Origin: Candidatus Sumerlaeota bacterium
Lineage (GTDB): Bacteria; Sumerlaeota; Sumerlaeia; JAFGJS01
Direction of reading: 5' to 3'
Assembly (NCBI GenBank): GCA_016928995.1
Contig: JAFGJS010000076.1
Span: forward strand, 1-64,000
Length of the DNA: 64,000 nt
Shown: one piece after another, positions 53,052-61,776 of the stretch
Numbering within the stretch: the first letter of the stretch is position 1
Layout: every line of letters starts with the position of its first letter
The notes under the pieces: generated by a model
Seen by the model: only the letters and a program-made list of their open reading frames with translations
Told to the model about the DNA's origin: nothing
Databases searched by the model: none
Translations under genes and position numbers: made by a program

Positions 53052-54113
53052 ATGACTGAAGCGAAACCAAATGCTTGCGATGCGCAGCCTACGATTTCCA
53101 GCAATGACAATGTGCTGGAGATCGAGGAGCTGCATGTGACTTTCACGACGCATGAGGGGGTGCTGCCGGCGGTGGACGGGGTGAGCTTTTCGATGCGGCG
53201 CGGCAAGGTGATGGGGCTGGTGGGCGAGAGCGGCTGCGGCAAGTCGGTCACAAGCTATTCGATCCTGCGGCTGATTCAGCCTCCGGGCAGGATCGCGTCG
53301 GGCTCGATTCGTTTTTATCCGCGTGAGGGCGAGATGATCGACGTCGGGAAGCTGGATGATCGTTCCGAGCTGTTGTACCAGCTGCGCGGCGGGAATATCA
53401 GCATGATTTTTCAGGAGCCGATGACCGCGCTGAGTCCGGTGCATACGATCGGCAATCAGCTTTGCGAGGCGATCCTGCTGCATCAGGACGTGACGAAGCG
53501 GGAGGCGCGCGAGAAGGCCGTCGCGATACTTTCCAAGGTGGGCATTCCGGGCGCGGAGCGGCGCATCGATCAGTATCCGTTCGAGATGTCCGGCGGCATG
53601 CGGCAGCGCGTGGTGATCGCGATGGCGCTGGTGTGCAATCCGGAGCTGTTGATCGCCGATGAGCCGACGACCGCGCTGGACGTGACGATTCAGGCGCAGA
53701 TTCTGCGGCTGATGAAGGAATTGCAGCGCGAAATGGGCGCGTCGATTTTGCTGATCACGCACGATCTGGGCGTGGTGGCGCAGCTGAGCGACGATGTGGC
53801 GGTGATGTATCTCGGCCGGATCGTGGAGCAGGGCGACGTGGCGACGGTGCTGAAAAAACCGCGGCATCCTTATACGCAAGGCTTGCTGAAGTCGCTGCCG
53901 AGTCTGGCGCTGGACAAGGAGCGTCTGCCGTCGATTGAAGGCATGGTGCCCAGCTTGACGGAAATCCCGCCCGGCTGCCCGTTTCATCCGCGTTGTCCGC
54001 ATGCGGAAGCGGGGCGTTGCGACGTGGGCGATCCTCCGATGATGGAAGAGATCAGCAAGGGGCATCGAGTCGCATGCGTGAAATGGAATGAAACGGAAAG
54101 CCAAATTTATTGA
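53052..54113 (+). CDS. OppD-type ABC transporter ATP-binding protein
   Basis: A 353-residue ATPase subunit. Walker A GESGCGKS is at 58-65, the Q-loop lies in [12 protein letters not shown], the signature is SGGMRQR, and Walker B is [14 protein letters not shown]. The C-terminal extension has the cysteine pattern [13 protein letters not shown] typical of OppD/OppF proteins. It forms a heterodimer with the product of the next gene to power the two permeases. It is 44 bp from the permease gene in the same operon. Confidence 0.93.
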   Translation: MTEAKPNACDAQPTISSNDNVLEIEELHVTFTTHEGVLPAVDGVSFSMRRGKVMGLVGESGCGKSVTSYSILRLIQPPGRIASGSIRFYPREGEMIDVGKLDDRSELLYQLRGGNISMIFQEPMTALSPVHTIGNQLCEAILLHQDVTKREAREKAVAILSKVGIPGAERRIDQYPFEMSGGMRQRVVIAMALVCNPELLIADEPTTALDVTIQAQILRLMKELQREMGASILLITHDLGVVAQLSDDVAVMYLGRIVEQGDVATVLKKPRHPYTQGLLKSLPSLALDKERLPSIEGMVPSLTEIPPGCPFHPRCPHAEAGRCDVGDPPMMEEISKGHRVACVKWNETESQIY

Positions 54114-54135
54114 GGGGCGATGAAGGCGGAGAGCA

Positions 54136-55191
54136 ATGATGAGCGATCGCCAGGCGCATATTTCCGGAGAATCCGCAACGGCCCAGGCGCGGCCGGGCGC
54201 GGGCGAACCGTTGCTGTCTGTGCGCGATCTGTGCAAGTATTTTCCGATTCGCAACAAGGGCTTTTTGCGGCGGTTGATCGGGCATGTCAAGGCGGCGGAT
54301 CAGATCAGCTTCGACCTGATGCCGGGCGAGACGCTGGGTCTGGTGGGCGAATCGGGCTGCGGCAAGACCACGACCGGGCGAGCGATCCTGCGCGCGATCA
54401 CTCCTACGCGCGGCGAGGTGTTGTTCCGGGCGAACGGCGGCGGCGCGGTGGATCTGGCGAAGCTGAACCGGCGGGAGCTCACGCCGCTGCGGCGCAAGAT
54501 GCAGATGATTTTTCAGGATCCGTTTTCGAGTTTGAATCCGCGCATGACGGTGCGCGACATTGTCGGCGAGCCGCTGGTGATTCACCGGCTGGCCAAAGGA
54601 TCGGAGCTGGAGGATCGCGTCGCTGAAATGCTCGCGATGGTGGGGCTGAAGCCGGAGCAAGGCACACGCTATCCGCATGCGTTCAGCGGCGGCCAGCGTC
54701 AGCGCATCGGCATCGCGCGCGCGTTGATCATGCGGCCGTCGCTGGTGGTCTGCGACGAGGCGGTGTCGGCGTTGGACGTTTCGGTGCAGGCGCAGGTGAT
54801 CAATCTGCTGCAGGAGCTGCAGGAGCAGCTGGGGCTGACGTACATTTTTATCGCGCACGACCTGAGCGTGGTGAAGCATATTTGCGACCGCATCGCCGTG
54901 ATGTACGCCGGGCGCATTGTCGAGCTTTCGCCATGCCGTGAGTTGTTTGAGCATCCGCTGCATCCGTATTCGCGCGCGTTGCTTTCCGCTGTGCCGAACG
55001 CCGATCCGACCGTAAAAATGAACCTGGACTTGACCGGCGAAGTGGCCGATCCAGGCAATCTTCCCAGCGGTTGCAGTTTTCACCCTCGTTGTTCCCGATG
55101 TTTCGCGTTGTGCAAGGAAACCTATCCGGCGTTCCAGGCAAGCTCCCCCGGCCGCTTCTGCGCGTGCCACCTCGAACAAGAAAATCGATAA
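54136..55191 (+). CDS. OppF-type ABC transporter ATP-binding protein
   Basis: A 351-residue ATPase subunit. Walker A GESGCGKT is at 71-78, the Q-loop in [12 protein letters not shown], the signature SGGQRQR, and Walker [15 protein letters not shown]. The C-terminal [13 protein letters not shown] cysteine motif is present. It completes the importer (fused binding protein and permease, second permease, two ATPases). It begins 22 bp after the OppD-type stop. The lyase gene starts 25 bp downstream and is likely in the same transcript. Confidence 0.93.
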   Translation: MMSDRQAHISGESATAQARPGAGEPLLSVRDLCKYFPIRNKGFLRRLIGHVKAADQISFDLMPGETLGLVGESGCGKTTTGRAILRAITPTRGEVLFRANGGGAVDLAKLNRRELTPLRRKMQMIFQDPFSSLNPRMTVRDIVGEPLVIHRLAKGSELEDRVAEMLAMVGLKPEQGTRYPHAFSGGQRQRIGIARALIMRPSLVVCDEAVSALDVSVQAQVINLLQELQEQLGLTYIFIAHDLSVVKHICDRIAVMYAGRIVELSPCRELFEHPLHPYSRALLSAVPNADPTVKMNLDLTGEVADPGNLPSGCSFHPRCSRCFALCKETYPAFQASSPGRFCACHLEQENR

Positions 55192-55216
55192 TCAATCCTG
55201 AGGAGAACAGGATCTC

Positions 55217-58200
55217 ATGTTAAACCAGAGAATTATTGTGGGCATGGTCATCATGCTTATTTCACCCCTATGCAGTAATGGAGAGGAAAGCGAAAAAATG
55301 GATGGCAAGAATGCAACTCCGATTGTTCCGTATGTGCTTGTGCCGGGTCAGGGATGGGCGCAAACCGCTGATGTCACGATTGATGAAGGGGCGATGGTCA
55401 CTTTCGGTCCGCAACCCATCGGCGGATCGTGGAGCTGGAGCGGCGGCGGAACCAGCGGCGATTCGCGGGAACAAACGATCACTCCTGCCAGCTCCGTGGT
55501 TGCCACGGCGGTTTTCACCAATGAAGACGGGATGCAAAGCCAGCAGGAGTTTCATGTGACGGTCATTCCGGCAATGGACATTGAGGATATCGGGCAAGAG
55601 GGCTTTAAGTTCTGGAACGGTTTGGAGGCGACCGATGATTCTGGCGTGGCTCTGGCGCCGGCTGGGACGCATGTTTTTTTCAGCGTGGAGCGAGCGGATG
55701 CGAAGGGCTTGAAGCGATTTAATCTGACGGAGTGGCATGGCTTGCGCTTTGAGGCGTTCAATGCGAGCAGCGAGCCGGTCGAGATCACGGCGACGTTGGA
55801 GATGAATCCGCAGGAATACAGCTTGCTGCAAAAAACATCGGCGCCGGTTTTGATCAGCGGCGAGGGCTGGCATCAGGTGTTGTTGCCGTGGACGTCGTTC
55901 GACTATTGGCGCGGCGCTCCGGGCAATCTGGCGGCGATTGAGAAAATCGGCTTGCAGGCGGACAAGGCGATCCAGCTGCGCAACATCAAGCTGACCAAGG
56001 GCGCGGTGTTGCATATCGATACGCCGGTCAAGTCCAAGCCGGTCGAGGCGAACCAGACGGCGGAGTATGTTTTAACAATCACGAATTGCACGGAGCAGCC
56101 GCAGGGGGTTGTGCTTTCGCGCAAGGTGTCCGGCTGGGAGGGGATGGATACGGCGATTGAGCCGGCATCGTTCACGCTGGATTCCGGCGAGGCGAAGCAG
56201 GCGGTTGTTCGCGTGACGATGCCGGAGCGGATTCCGCAGGGCGGGCGCGAGAGTCAGATCATCGAGATCATTCCTAACGGGGACGGCGAGCGGGGCGAGA
56301 TCATCGAGCTGATCACCGTCCGCAAAATGGAGTCTCCGTATTTGATGTTTCAGCAATCGGGATGGGACGCCATTCGGGCCAAGGTTGAGCGGCATGAATG
56401 GGCGCGCAGGCAGGCGAATGATTATATCGAGCGGGCGGAGCGATGGAATGTGCCGCAGTCTCAGGGGCGGGATTTCGTTTTCCATACGCAGGAAGAGCAG
56501 AATGTGATGGCGGCGGCGATCGCCTGGCAGTTGACGCGGGAGATAAAGTACGCGGAAAAAGTCGCCACATACCTGCGACGGTATTCCGATCCGGACACGG
56601 GGTATCCCCGGACGCGCAAGGGGATGCATCAAAGCGCGCCGCAGGAGGGGCATTTCACGCGGCATACGGTCATGGCGTATGACACGGCGCGCGATTCCGG
56701 CGTTTTCACGCCGGAGGATGAGGCGCAGATCGAAAAGTCGTTGCGGCTTTTTCTCGACTATGCGGACGGCTACGGCAAGTGCGGCGACGCGGGAAACTGG
56801 CTGGAGTTCAACATCAACGCCGCCGCGTTCGCTTCGCTGGCGCTTCAGGACCTGGAGCGGTTCGAGCGTTTTCTGCATGGCGCGGGCGGATTGATTCCGT
56901 TGCTGGTCAATGGAACGCTGGACGACGGCTGGTGGTACGAGGGATCGACGCCGTATAACGTGCTGCTGGCGCGCGACATGACCTACATCGCGCTGGCGGC
57001 TCAGCCCTGGGGCTACGATCTGCTCAACACAAAATTTCCCGCGACATATAGTTACAACATCGGGCTGCGCTGTTTTGAGTTCGAGCGGTTTCAACGCATG
57101 GGCTTTGAGCGCTGGGGACCGCGCACGAAGAATTCCGTGTGCGTGAAAAATTTGTGGGATGCGATCGTCGGCTTCCCCGATTATCGCGGCGTGATTTTCG
57201 GCGTCAACGACGGGCATGAGCAGAAGGTGTCGGGTTATGAGTTCGGCATGGCGTATTACGCCTATGGCGATCCGGTGTTTGCGGCGATGGCGCATGCCGG
57301 CGGCGGCGATCCGGATTTGCTCTACGGGACCGAAGAGCTTCCGGAGCGCGCGAAGGCGATCAAGCCTTACACTCAATCGCGCAATGCGCCGAATGTGGGC
57401 GTCGTGCTGCTGCGATCGCAGACGAAGGACCGTCCGATTGAACAGCAGATTCAGGCGACGCTGAAGCATGGATCGCACGGGGCGTATCACGGGCATTACG
57501 ACCGGTGCAGCCTTGGATCGCTGATGCGCTATGGGCGGAGTTTCTACAATCCGGAAACCTCGTGGTACAGCTACAACAATCCCTGGTACAAATGGTGGGT
57601 GCAGATGTCGCTGTCGCACAACATGGTCGTGGTGGATCAAAAGATGCAGGACCCGGCCAATCCAACGTCGCTGTTGTTTTATAGCGGGGAGCTGATCCAG
57701 GCGGCGGCGGTTGAGACGGTGTCGCGCTGGGCGAATCCGCCGTACATGGGCGGCGAGAATGCGATTGAGCGCATTCAGCAAGGCTGGGAGCGCTATGTTC
57801 CGATTCCGGACGATCATCCGGAGATCGCGGAGGTGACCGGATTCACGGAGCCGGTGCGGCAACGCCGCTTACTGATCGTGACCGACGACTATGTCGTGAT
57901 CGCTGACTCGGTCAAGGGCGAAGCGGAACATATCTTTGACAACTTGTTGCAGCTGCGCGGGCTTCGGCATCCCGATGCGCGGCAGGCGGAGCTGCTTGGC
58001 CGGCAGGCGCAGTTCGACACGGATCCGCTCAGCAGCGGACAATTCCTCACCAATGTTTTCAATTATCGCTACGACATGCCGGTGACGTTGAAGAGCGAGC
58101 ATTATTTTGGCGAGAACAAATATTGGGAGACCGGCGGTCTGAATCGTTACGATAATACTCCCGGCGTGTTGAAGCTGGACGTGCATGTGCTTTGGCCGCG

Positions 58201-58942
58201 GCAGGGGGAGCTCGTGATCGCGGATTATGCCGAGTGTCATAATGTGGCCAAGACGACGAGCTACGAGGTGCGCGCGGATGGCAAGGCGCTCGCTTCGGGC
58301 GTGTTCAAGCCGTGGATTCTGGGCAATGAGGAGATTGACGTGGGCGTGAGCGGCGCGAGCGATTTGGAGCTGATCGTTCAGGCGGGTGGAAAGCGGTCAT
58401 TGTTCTGGGGCGATCCGCGTGTGACGGCGCAGGATGGCTCGGTTCGTCAGATTGGTTTGGACGCCGTTGAATTGAACAACGTGGCCGTTCCTGACGAGGC
58501 CGGCATGGATTATGAAGGCGGTCCGATCCGCATTCAGGGCGTGGCGTATGACCAGGCGCTTCCGGCGGAGCCGCAGGACGGCAAAGCGCCGGCCGTGATC
58601 AAGCTGAAGCTGGAAGGTTTGAACGCATCGCGTTTTCAGGCGAATTTCGGCAGCGACTGGCCCGTGGGCAACGAGGAGCAGCTGCGCAAGATGCTGAGCG
58701 TTCGTTCGCGCGGCGCGGAAGCGCGATTTCTCACAGTCATCGAGCCGTTCGAGTCGGACGGCATGATCACGCGCGCCGAGGCGAGCGATACGAATCATTT
58801 GCACGTGCGGCTGGCTGATGGGCGCGAGCAGTGGCTCTCCATCGAGGACTTGGATGGCGAAGGCGATCAGGTGGCGGTTGCGGTTGAGGAGAAGAAGGAC
58901 GGCAAGCTCATCCGGCGTGAATCGACTCGCGCCGGGGAATAG
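55217..58942 (+). CDS. Heparinase II/III-like polysaccharide lyase, multidomain
   Basis: A 1241-residue exported protein with a short signal peptide (about 1-23). Residues about 50-120 are Ig-like, and about 140-265 jelly-roll-like. Residues about 265-365 resemble the NEW3/NPCBM-associated domain. The alpha/alpha barrel (about 375-690) contains CGDAGNWLEFNINAAAFASLA and GWWYEGSTPYN. A beta-sandwich (about 700-1000) has HGSHGAYHGHYDRCSLGS with likely catalytic histidine and tyrosine, as in heparinase II/III enzymes. The C-terminal part (about 1100-1230) ends in strands around HVRLADGREQWLSI. It follows the transporter genes by 25 bp, so its products are probably what the importer carries. The exact polymer is unknown. 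Confidence 0.75.
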   Translation: MLNQRIIVGMVIMLISPLCSNGEESEKMDGKNATPIVPYVLVPGQGWAQTADVTIDEGAMVTFGPQPIGGSWSWSGGGTSGDSREQTITPASSVVATAVFTNEDGMQSQQEFHVTVIPAMDIEDIGQEGFKFWNGLEATDDSGVALAPAGTHVFFSVERADAKGLKRFNLTEWHGLRFEAFNASSEPVEITATLEMNPQEYSLLQKTSAPVLISGEGWHQVLLPWTSFDYWRGAPGNLAAIEKIGLQADKAIQLRNIKLTKGAVLHIDTPVKSKPVEANQTAEYVLTITNCTEQPQGVVLSRKVSGWEGMDTAIEPASFTLDSGEAKQAVVRVTMPERIPQGGRESQIIEIIPNGDGERGEIIELITVRKMESPYLMFQQSGWDAIRAKVERHEWARRQANDYIERAERWNVPQSQGRDFVFHTQEEQNVMAAAIAWQLTREIKYAEKVATYLRRYSDPDTGYPRTRKGMHQSAPQEGHFTRHTVMAYDTARDSGVFTPEDEAQIEKSLRLFLDYADGYGKCGDAGNWLEFNINAAAFASLALQDLERFERFLHGAGGLIPLLVNGTLDDGWWYEGSTPYNVLLARDMTYIALAAQPWGYDLLNTKFPATYSYNIGLRCFEFERFQRMGFERWGPRTKNSVCVKNLWDAIVGFPDYRGVIFGVNDGHEQKVSGYEFGMAYYAYGDPVFAAMAHAGGGDPDLLYGTEELPERAKAIKPYTQSRNAPNVGVVLLRSQTKDRPIEQQIQATLKHGSHGAYHGHYDRCSLGSLMRYGRSFYNPETSWYSYNNPWYKWWVQMSLSHNMVVVDQKMQDPANPTSLLFYSGELIQAAAVETVSRWANPPYMGGENAIERIQQGWERYVPIPDDHPEIAEVTGFTEPVRQRRLLIVTDDYVVIADSVKGEAEHIFDNLLQLRGLRHPDARQAELLGRQAQFDTDPLSSGQFLTNVFNYRYDMPVTLKSEHYFGENKYWETGGLNRYDNTPGVLKLDVHVLWPRQGELVIADYAECHNVAKTTSYEVRADGKALASGVFKPWILGNEEIDVGVSGASDLELIVQAGGKRSLFWGDPRVTAQDGSVRQIGLDAVELNNVAVPDEAGMDYEGGPIRIQGVAYDQALPAEPQDGKAPAVIKLKLEGLNASRFQANFGSDWPVGNEEQLRKMLSVRSRGAEARFLTVIEPFESDGMITRAEASDTNHLHVRLADGREQWLSIEDLDGEGDQVAVAVEEKKDGKLIRRESTRAGE

Positions 58943-59099
58943 ACTGTTTCGTATTATTATCGCAGTTTTAAACAGTACCGCGACTGTGAAGGAGCGGCCT
59001 GAAATGCATTGCCGCAGCGCTGTCGGGGCCGCTCCTTCACAGTCGCGGTACTGATTGTGATGCCTTTCGTAAACAGCGTTAATTTTACGGATCAGTATC
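58940..59099. repeat. Palindromic MITE-like element, copy 4
   Basis: The ends TAGACTGTTTCGTATTATTA and AATTTTACGGATCAGTAT are inverted. The core pairs CAGTACCGCGACTGTGAAGG with CCTTCACAGTCGCGGTACTG perfectly. The element begins on the stop codon of the lyase gene, so the TAG of that gene may come from the element. Confidence 0.8.
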
Positions 59100-59125
59100 G
59101 GATTCAGAATGATGCCGAGTTGGCG

Positions 59126-60931
59126 TCATTGCAGCGAGTCGATTTTGGAGATGGCGCGGATCTGGCTTGCGGTGAGCACGTCGGAGTAAATGCGGATCTC
59201 GTCGAGCCAGCCGTCGAACTGGTTGGATGTGACAACCTGCCCGGTGGGAATAAAGACATATGATTCGATGTCATAACGCCACACATATCTTCTTGGAACC
59301 TTTACAAATAATCCCATGTTGCTTTCGATGACGCGGAATTGTTTGCTGTTGAGTTCATTGGAATAGATTTTGATGCCGTTGATTAAGTCTTGATGATTTT
59401 CCGGCGGCTCTGCCTGTTCTTCGACATAGCGGAAAAAATCGGCGGCGGCGGACGCGGGGAATCCCATCGGAACGTATAATTCCTCGTTTACTTTTTGGAC
59501 CGGTCTTGCGCCTTGAATGCCGTTGCCGATCATCCAGAAACCGTGCGCCGGCTCGTAAGGCTCGCTCATAATTTCGCGATGAACCATTCTGCCGTTGAAG
59601 TAGAATTGCAATGTCAAGCTATCGGCGTCATATGTGCAGGCCACGTGATTCCATCCGCCGTTTTTTTCAACCGGCGCTCCGCGGTCATCGCCGGCGACAT
59701 ATCCCGAGATATTGCCTGCCCTGCTGATGATCAGCGAATCGCCTTCATGAAAGCCGAAGCGCCATGCTCCCGTGTCGGAGGCGATGATGCGGGGATAGGC
59801 GTCGAATGAATCGCGCTTGACCCATGCCATGACCGTGAAGCGATCCAGCTGTTTCATGATGTCGTTTTGCGGGATGTAGATGGCTTGAAGGTTTTGGTTG
59901 ACGTGAAAGCGTGCGCTCTGGCCAAAGAGGTTTGCGTCCGCCGAGGGTTCGCCGAAGACCGGCTCTTCGCCAGGGCGGATGGCGCCATGAAGGCCGTATG
60001 GCCCCATGTCGGTCACTTGCGCCCGGGCTTGGTCTAAGGATTCATCCAGCGGCCAATAGGCAACGAGCGATTTTTGATCGGCCATGTTCAAAACCCAATC
60101 GGGCCGGCTTGCGCTGGAACTGACGATGACCGGCGCGGCGGACGCGTTCGCGATTCTCATCGTCTGTCCGGCTTCGATGATCGTGGTTTTTTTAGCCTGA
60201 TGGAATCGCACAGCGCCTTCGGCGACGCGCACTTCGAGGGCGCCGTCGCGCTGGGCGACGCCGAAACTGGTGCCCTGGACCGTGATGAGGCCGCAGCTGC
60301 TGTTGACCTGGAAGCCCTGGCCGCCCTTTTGCACTTCCAGCCAGATTTGTCCCTGGTCCAGATTGATTTTTGTCGCGCTGAGCTGCTGGATCGCCGTCTG
60401 GTTATTCATGGCGATCTGCACCTCTGGAGTCAGATCAATCCAGTGGCGCTGCTGGTTGTTGGTGGTGAAGCTTCTGGCCGGCGTTGAGTTTTGCATAGCT
60501 GTCTGCGTATGGCGGCCGCCGTGAAGCAGGAAGATCGCTCCGGCGAGCAGGAGCAGCAGCAATGCAAGCGCCGCGTATGGCGTCAGCGCAGGGATGGTTT
60601 TCGATTTCGAGGGCGCAGGATTGAATTCATCATCGGGCCTTTTGAGCAACCCGAGTTTTGCGAGCAGATCGATATAGCCATTCCATAATAAGTTTCGCAG
60701 GCGCATGAGCAGCGAGATTTCTGTATCCTGCGCCGCTTCCTGCTCGCGGATTTGCGCCGCGATGTATTCCGATAAGCGTTCCGTCCGTCGGGTGTGCTGT
60801 TTGCGGTCTTCCCGTTTGACGTGCAGGATCTGGCGGGCCAGCAGGAGGTCTTTCGGATCGCCGTCCTGATTGTCCGCGTCCATTCCCGGCTTCAGGGATT
60901 CTTCCAGCTCGTTGTATATTTCATCACTCAT
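59126..60931 (-). CDS. FecR-type anti-sigma factor with LamG domain
   Basis: A 601-residue membrane protein. The N-terminal cytoplasmic part (about 1-110) should hold the sigma factor. A helix (about 117-138, YAALALLLLLLAGAIFLL) crosses the membrane. A FecR domain follows (about 165-265, LDQGQIWLEVQKGGQGFQVN, VQGTSFGV). A LamG/concanavalin-like domain (about 285-590) lies outside the cytoplasm and probably senses a glycan. The gene lies 19 bp after the sigma factor gene on the same strand, the standard arrangement. The FecR-LamG fusion is frequent in PVC bacteria. Confidence 0.85.
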   Translation of the reverse strand: MSDEIYNELEESLKPGMDADNQDGDPKDLLLARQILHVKREDRKQHTRRTERLSEYIAAQIREQEAAQDTEISLLMRLRNLLWNGYIDLLAKLGLLKRPDDEFNPAPSKSKTIPALTPYAALALLLLLLAGAIFLLHGGRHTQTAMQNSTPARSFTTNNQQRHWIDLTPEVQIAMNNQTAIQQLSATKINLDQGQIWLEVQKGGQGFQVNSSCGLITVQGTSFGVAQRDGALEVRVAEGAVRFHQAKKTTIIEAGQTMRIANASAAPVIVSSSASRPDWVLNMADQKSLVAYWPLDESLDQARAQVTDMGPYGLHGAIRPGEEPVFGEPSADANLFGQSARFHVNQNLQAIYIPQNDIMKQLDRFTVMAWVKRDSFDAYPRIIASDTGAWRFGFHEGDSLIISRAGNISGYVAGDDRGAPVEKNGGWNHVACTYDADSLTLQFYFNGRMVHREIMSEPYEPAHGFWMIGNGIQGARPVQKVNEELYVPMGFPASAAADFFRYVEEQAEPPENHQDLINGIKIYSNELNSKQFRVIESNMGLFVKVPRRYVWRYDIESYVFIPTGQVVTSNQFDGWLDEIRIYSDVLTASQIRAISKIDSLQ

Positions 60932-60950
60932 GACAGTGCGCCTGTTGAGT

Positions 60951-61523
60951 TCATAGCGTGTTCAATTCTTCGATGCTGATGTTTAGCGCCTCCAAGTTTT
61001 TCCGGAGTTTCTGGATCGACCGCCGGAATTTCGTTTTGACCGAGTTGAGCGGCAGATTCAACACCTCGCTGATCTCCCTTAAATTAAGTTCGCCTTCAAA
61101 ATGAAGCGAAAAAATTTCCTGCGTCTGCTGGTCCATGCGCTGGATTTCCTGATTCAGGATCAACTGCCACTCCCGGCAGGCCAATTGGCGATAGGGACTG
61201 GGCTGCGTCGAGACCGTCAGGGGAAGCGCGTCGGGATCGAAAAAAAAGAGCTCCACCCCCCAATTTTTCTTTCGAATGTATGTATAAATGCAACTGCGCA
61301 GAATCTGGAAGGCCCAACTGCGAAATTTACCTTCTATTCTCAACTGCTCGCGTTTGATCCAGATTCGCATCCAGGCATTTTGATAAACGTCGTCGATCGA
61401 TTCCTGATCGCGAAAGTATCGCCGGATGAAGGACATAAACCGGTCGCCTTCCGTTTTCATCAACGCCTCAAATGCCGTGATGTCTCCATTAATGAATTGT
61501 CGGACCGTTAGAAAATCGGCCAT
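60951..61523 (-). CDS. ECF-family RNA polymerase sigma factor
   Basis: A 190-residue sigma-70 ECF factor. Region 2 covers about 10-80 (FMSFIRRYFRDQESIDDVYQNAWMRIW, then GKFRSWAFQILRS). Region 4 covers about 125-185 (FSLHFEGELNLREISEVLNLPLNSVKTKFRR) for -35 recognition. AAGG lies 9 nt before the ATG at 61523. The FecR-LamG gene downstream is its presumed anti-sigma partner. It is divergent from the PL11 lyase gene, a possible target. Confidence 0.9.
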   Translation of the reverse strand: MADFLTVRQFINGDITAFEALMKTEGDRFMSFIRRYFRDQESIDDVYQNAWMRIWIKREQLRIEGKFRSWAFQILRSCIYTYIRKKNWGVELFFFDPDALPLTVSTQPSPYRQLACREWQLILNQEIQRMDQQTQEIFSLHFEGELNLREISEVLNLPLNSVKTKFRRSIQKLRKNLEALNISIEELNTL

Positions 61524-61681
61524 CGGCCATTACCTTCGCGCTTTGAATCCTTCATTGATATGGACGCGCCAGGATCGAAATTGTGTTCAGAAGAATCGTA
61601 ATAAATTTCAGGAAAAATTTTATCAAAAAAGAATCTCCGTGTGAACCTTTTTCGAATTTTTCAGCGTCCATAGAGTATGAA

Positions 61682-61700
61682 ATGGAATCGTTTACCATTC
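61682..61700. promoter_or_regulatory. LacI-type operator candidate upstream of the PL11 gene
   Basis: AATGGAATCGTTTACCATT is an imperfect dyad with a central CG. Its AATCGTTT core is the complement of AAACGATT in the similar dyad at 63664-63679. It lies 77 bp before the PL11 start and 159 bp before the sigma factor start. Confidence 0.4.
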
Positions 61701-61776
61701 GTGCGCAGGAGCGCCCATGGGCGCTAAACGCTTAAATTTTAGTGCTCTACAAAATTACATGGATTGAGGGAAATTA

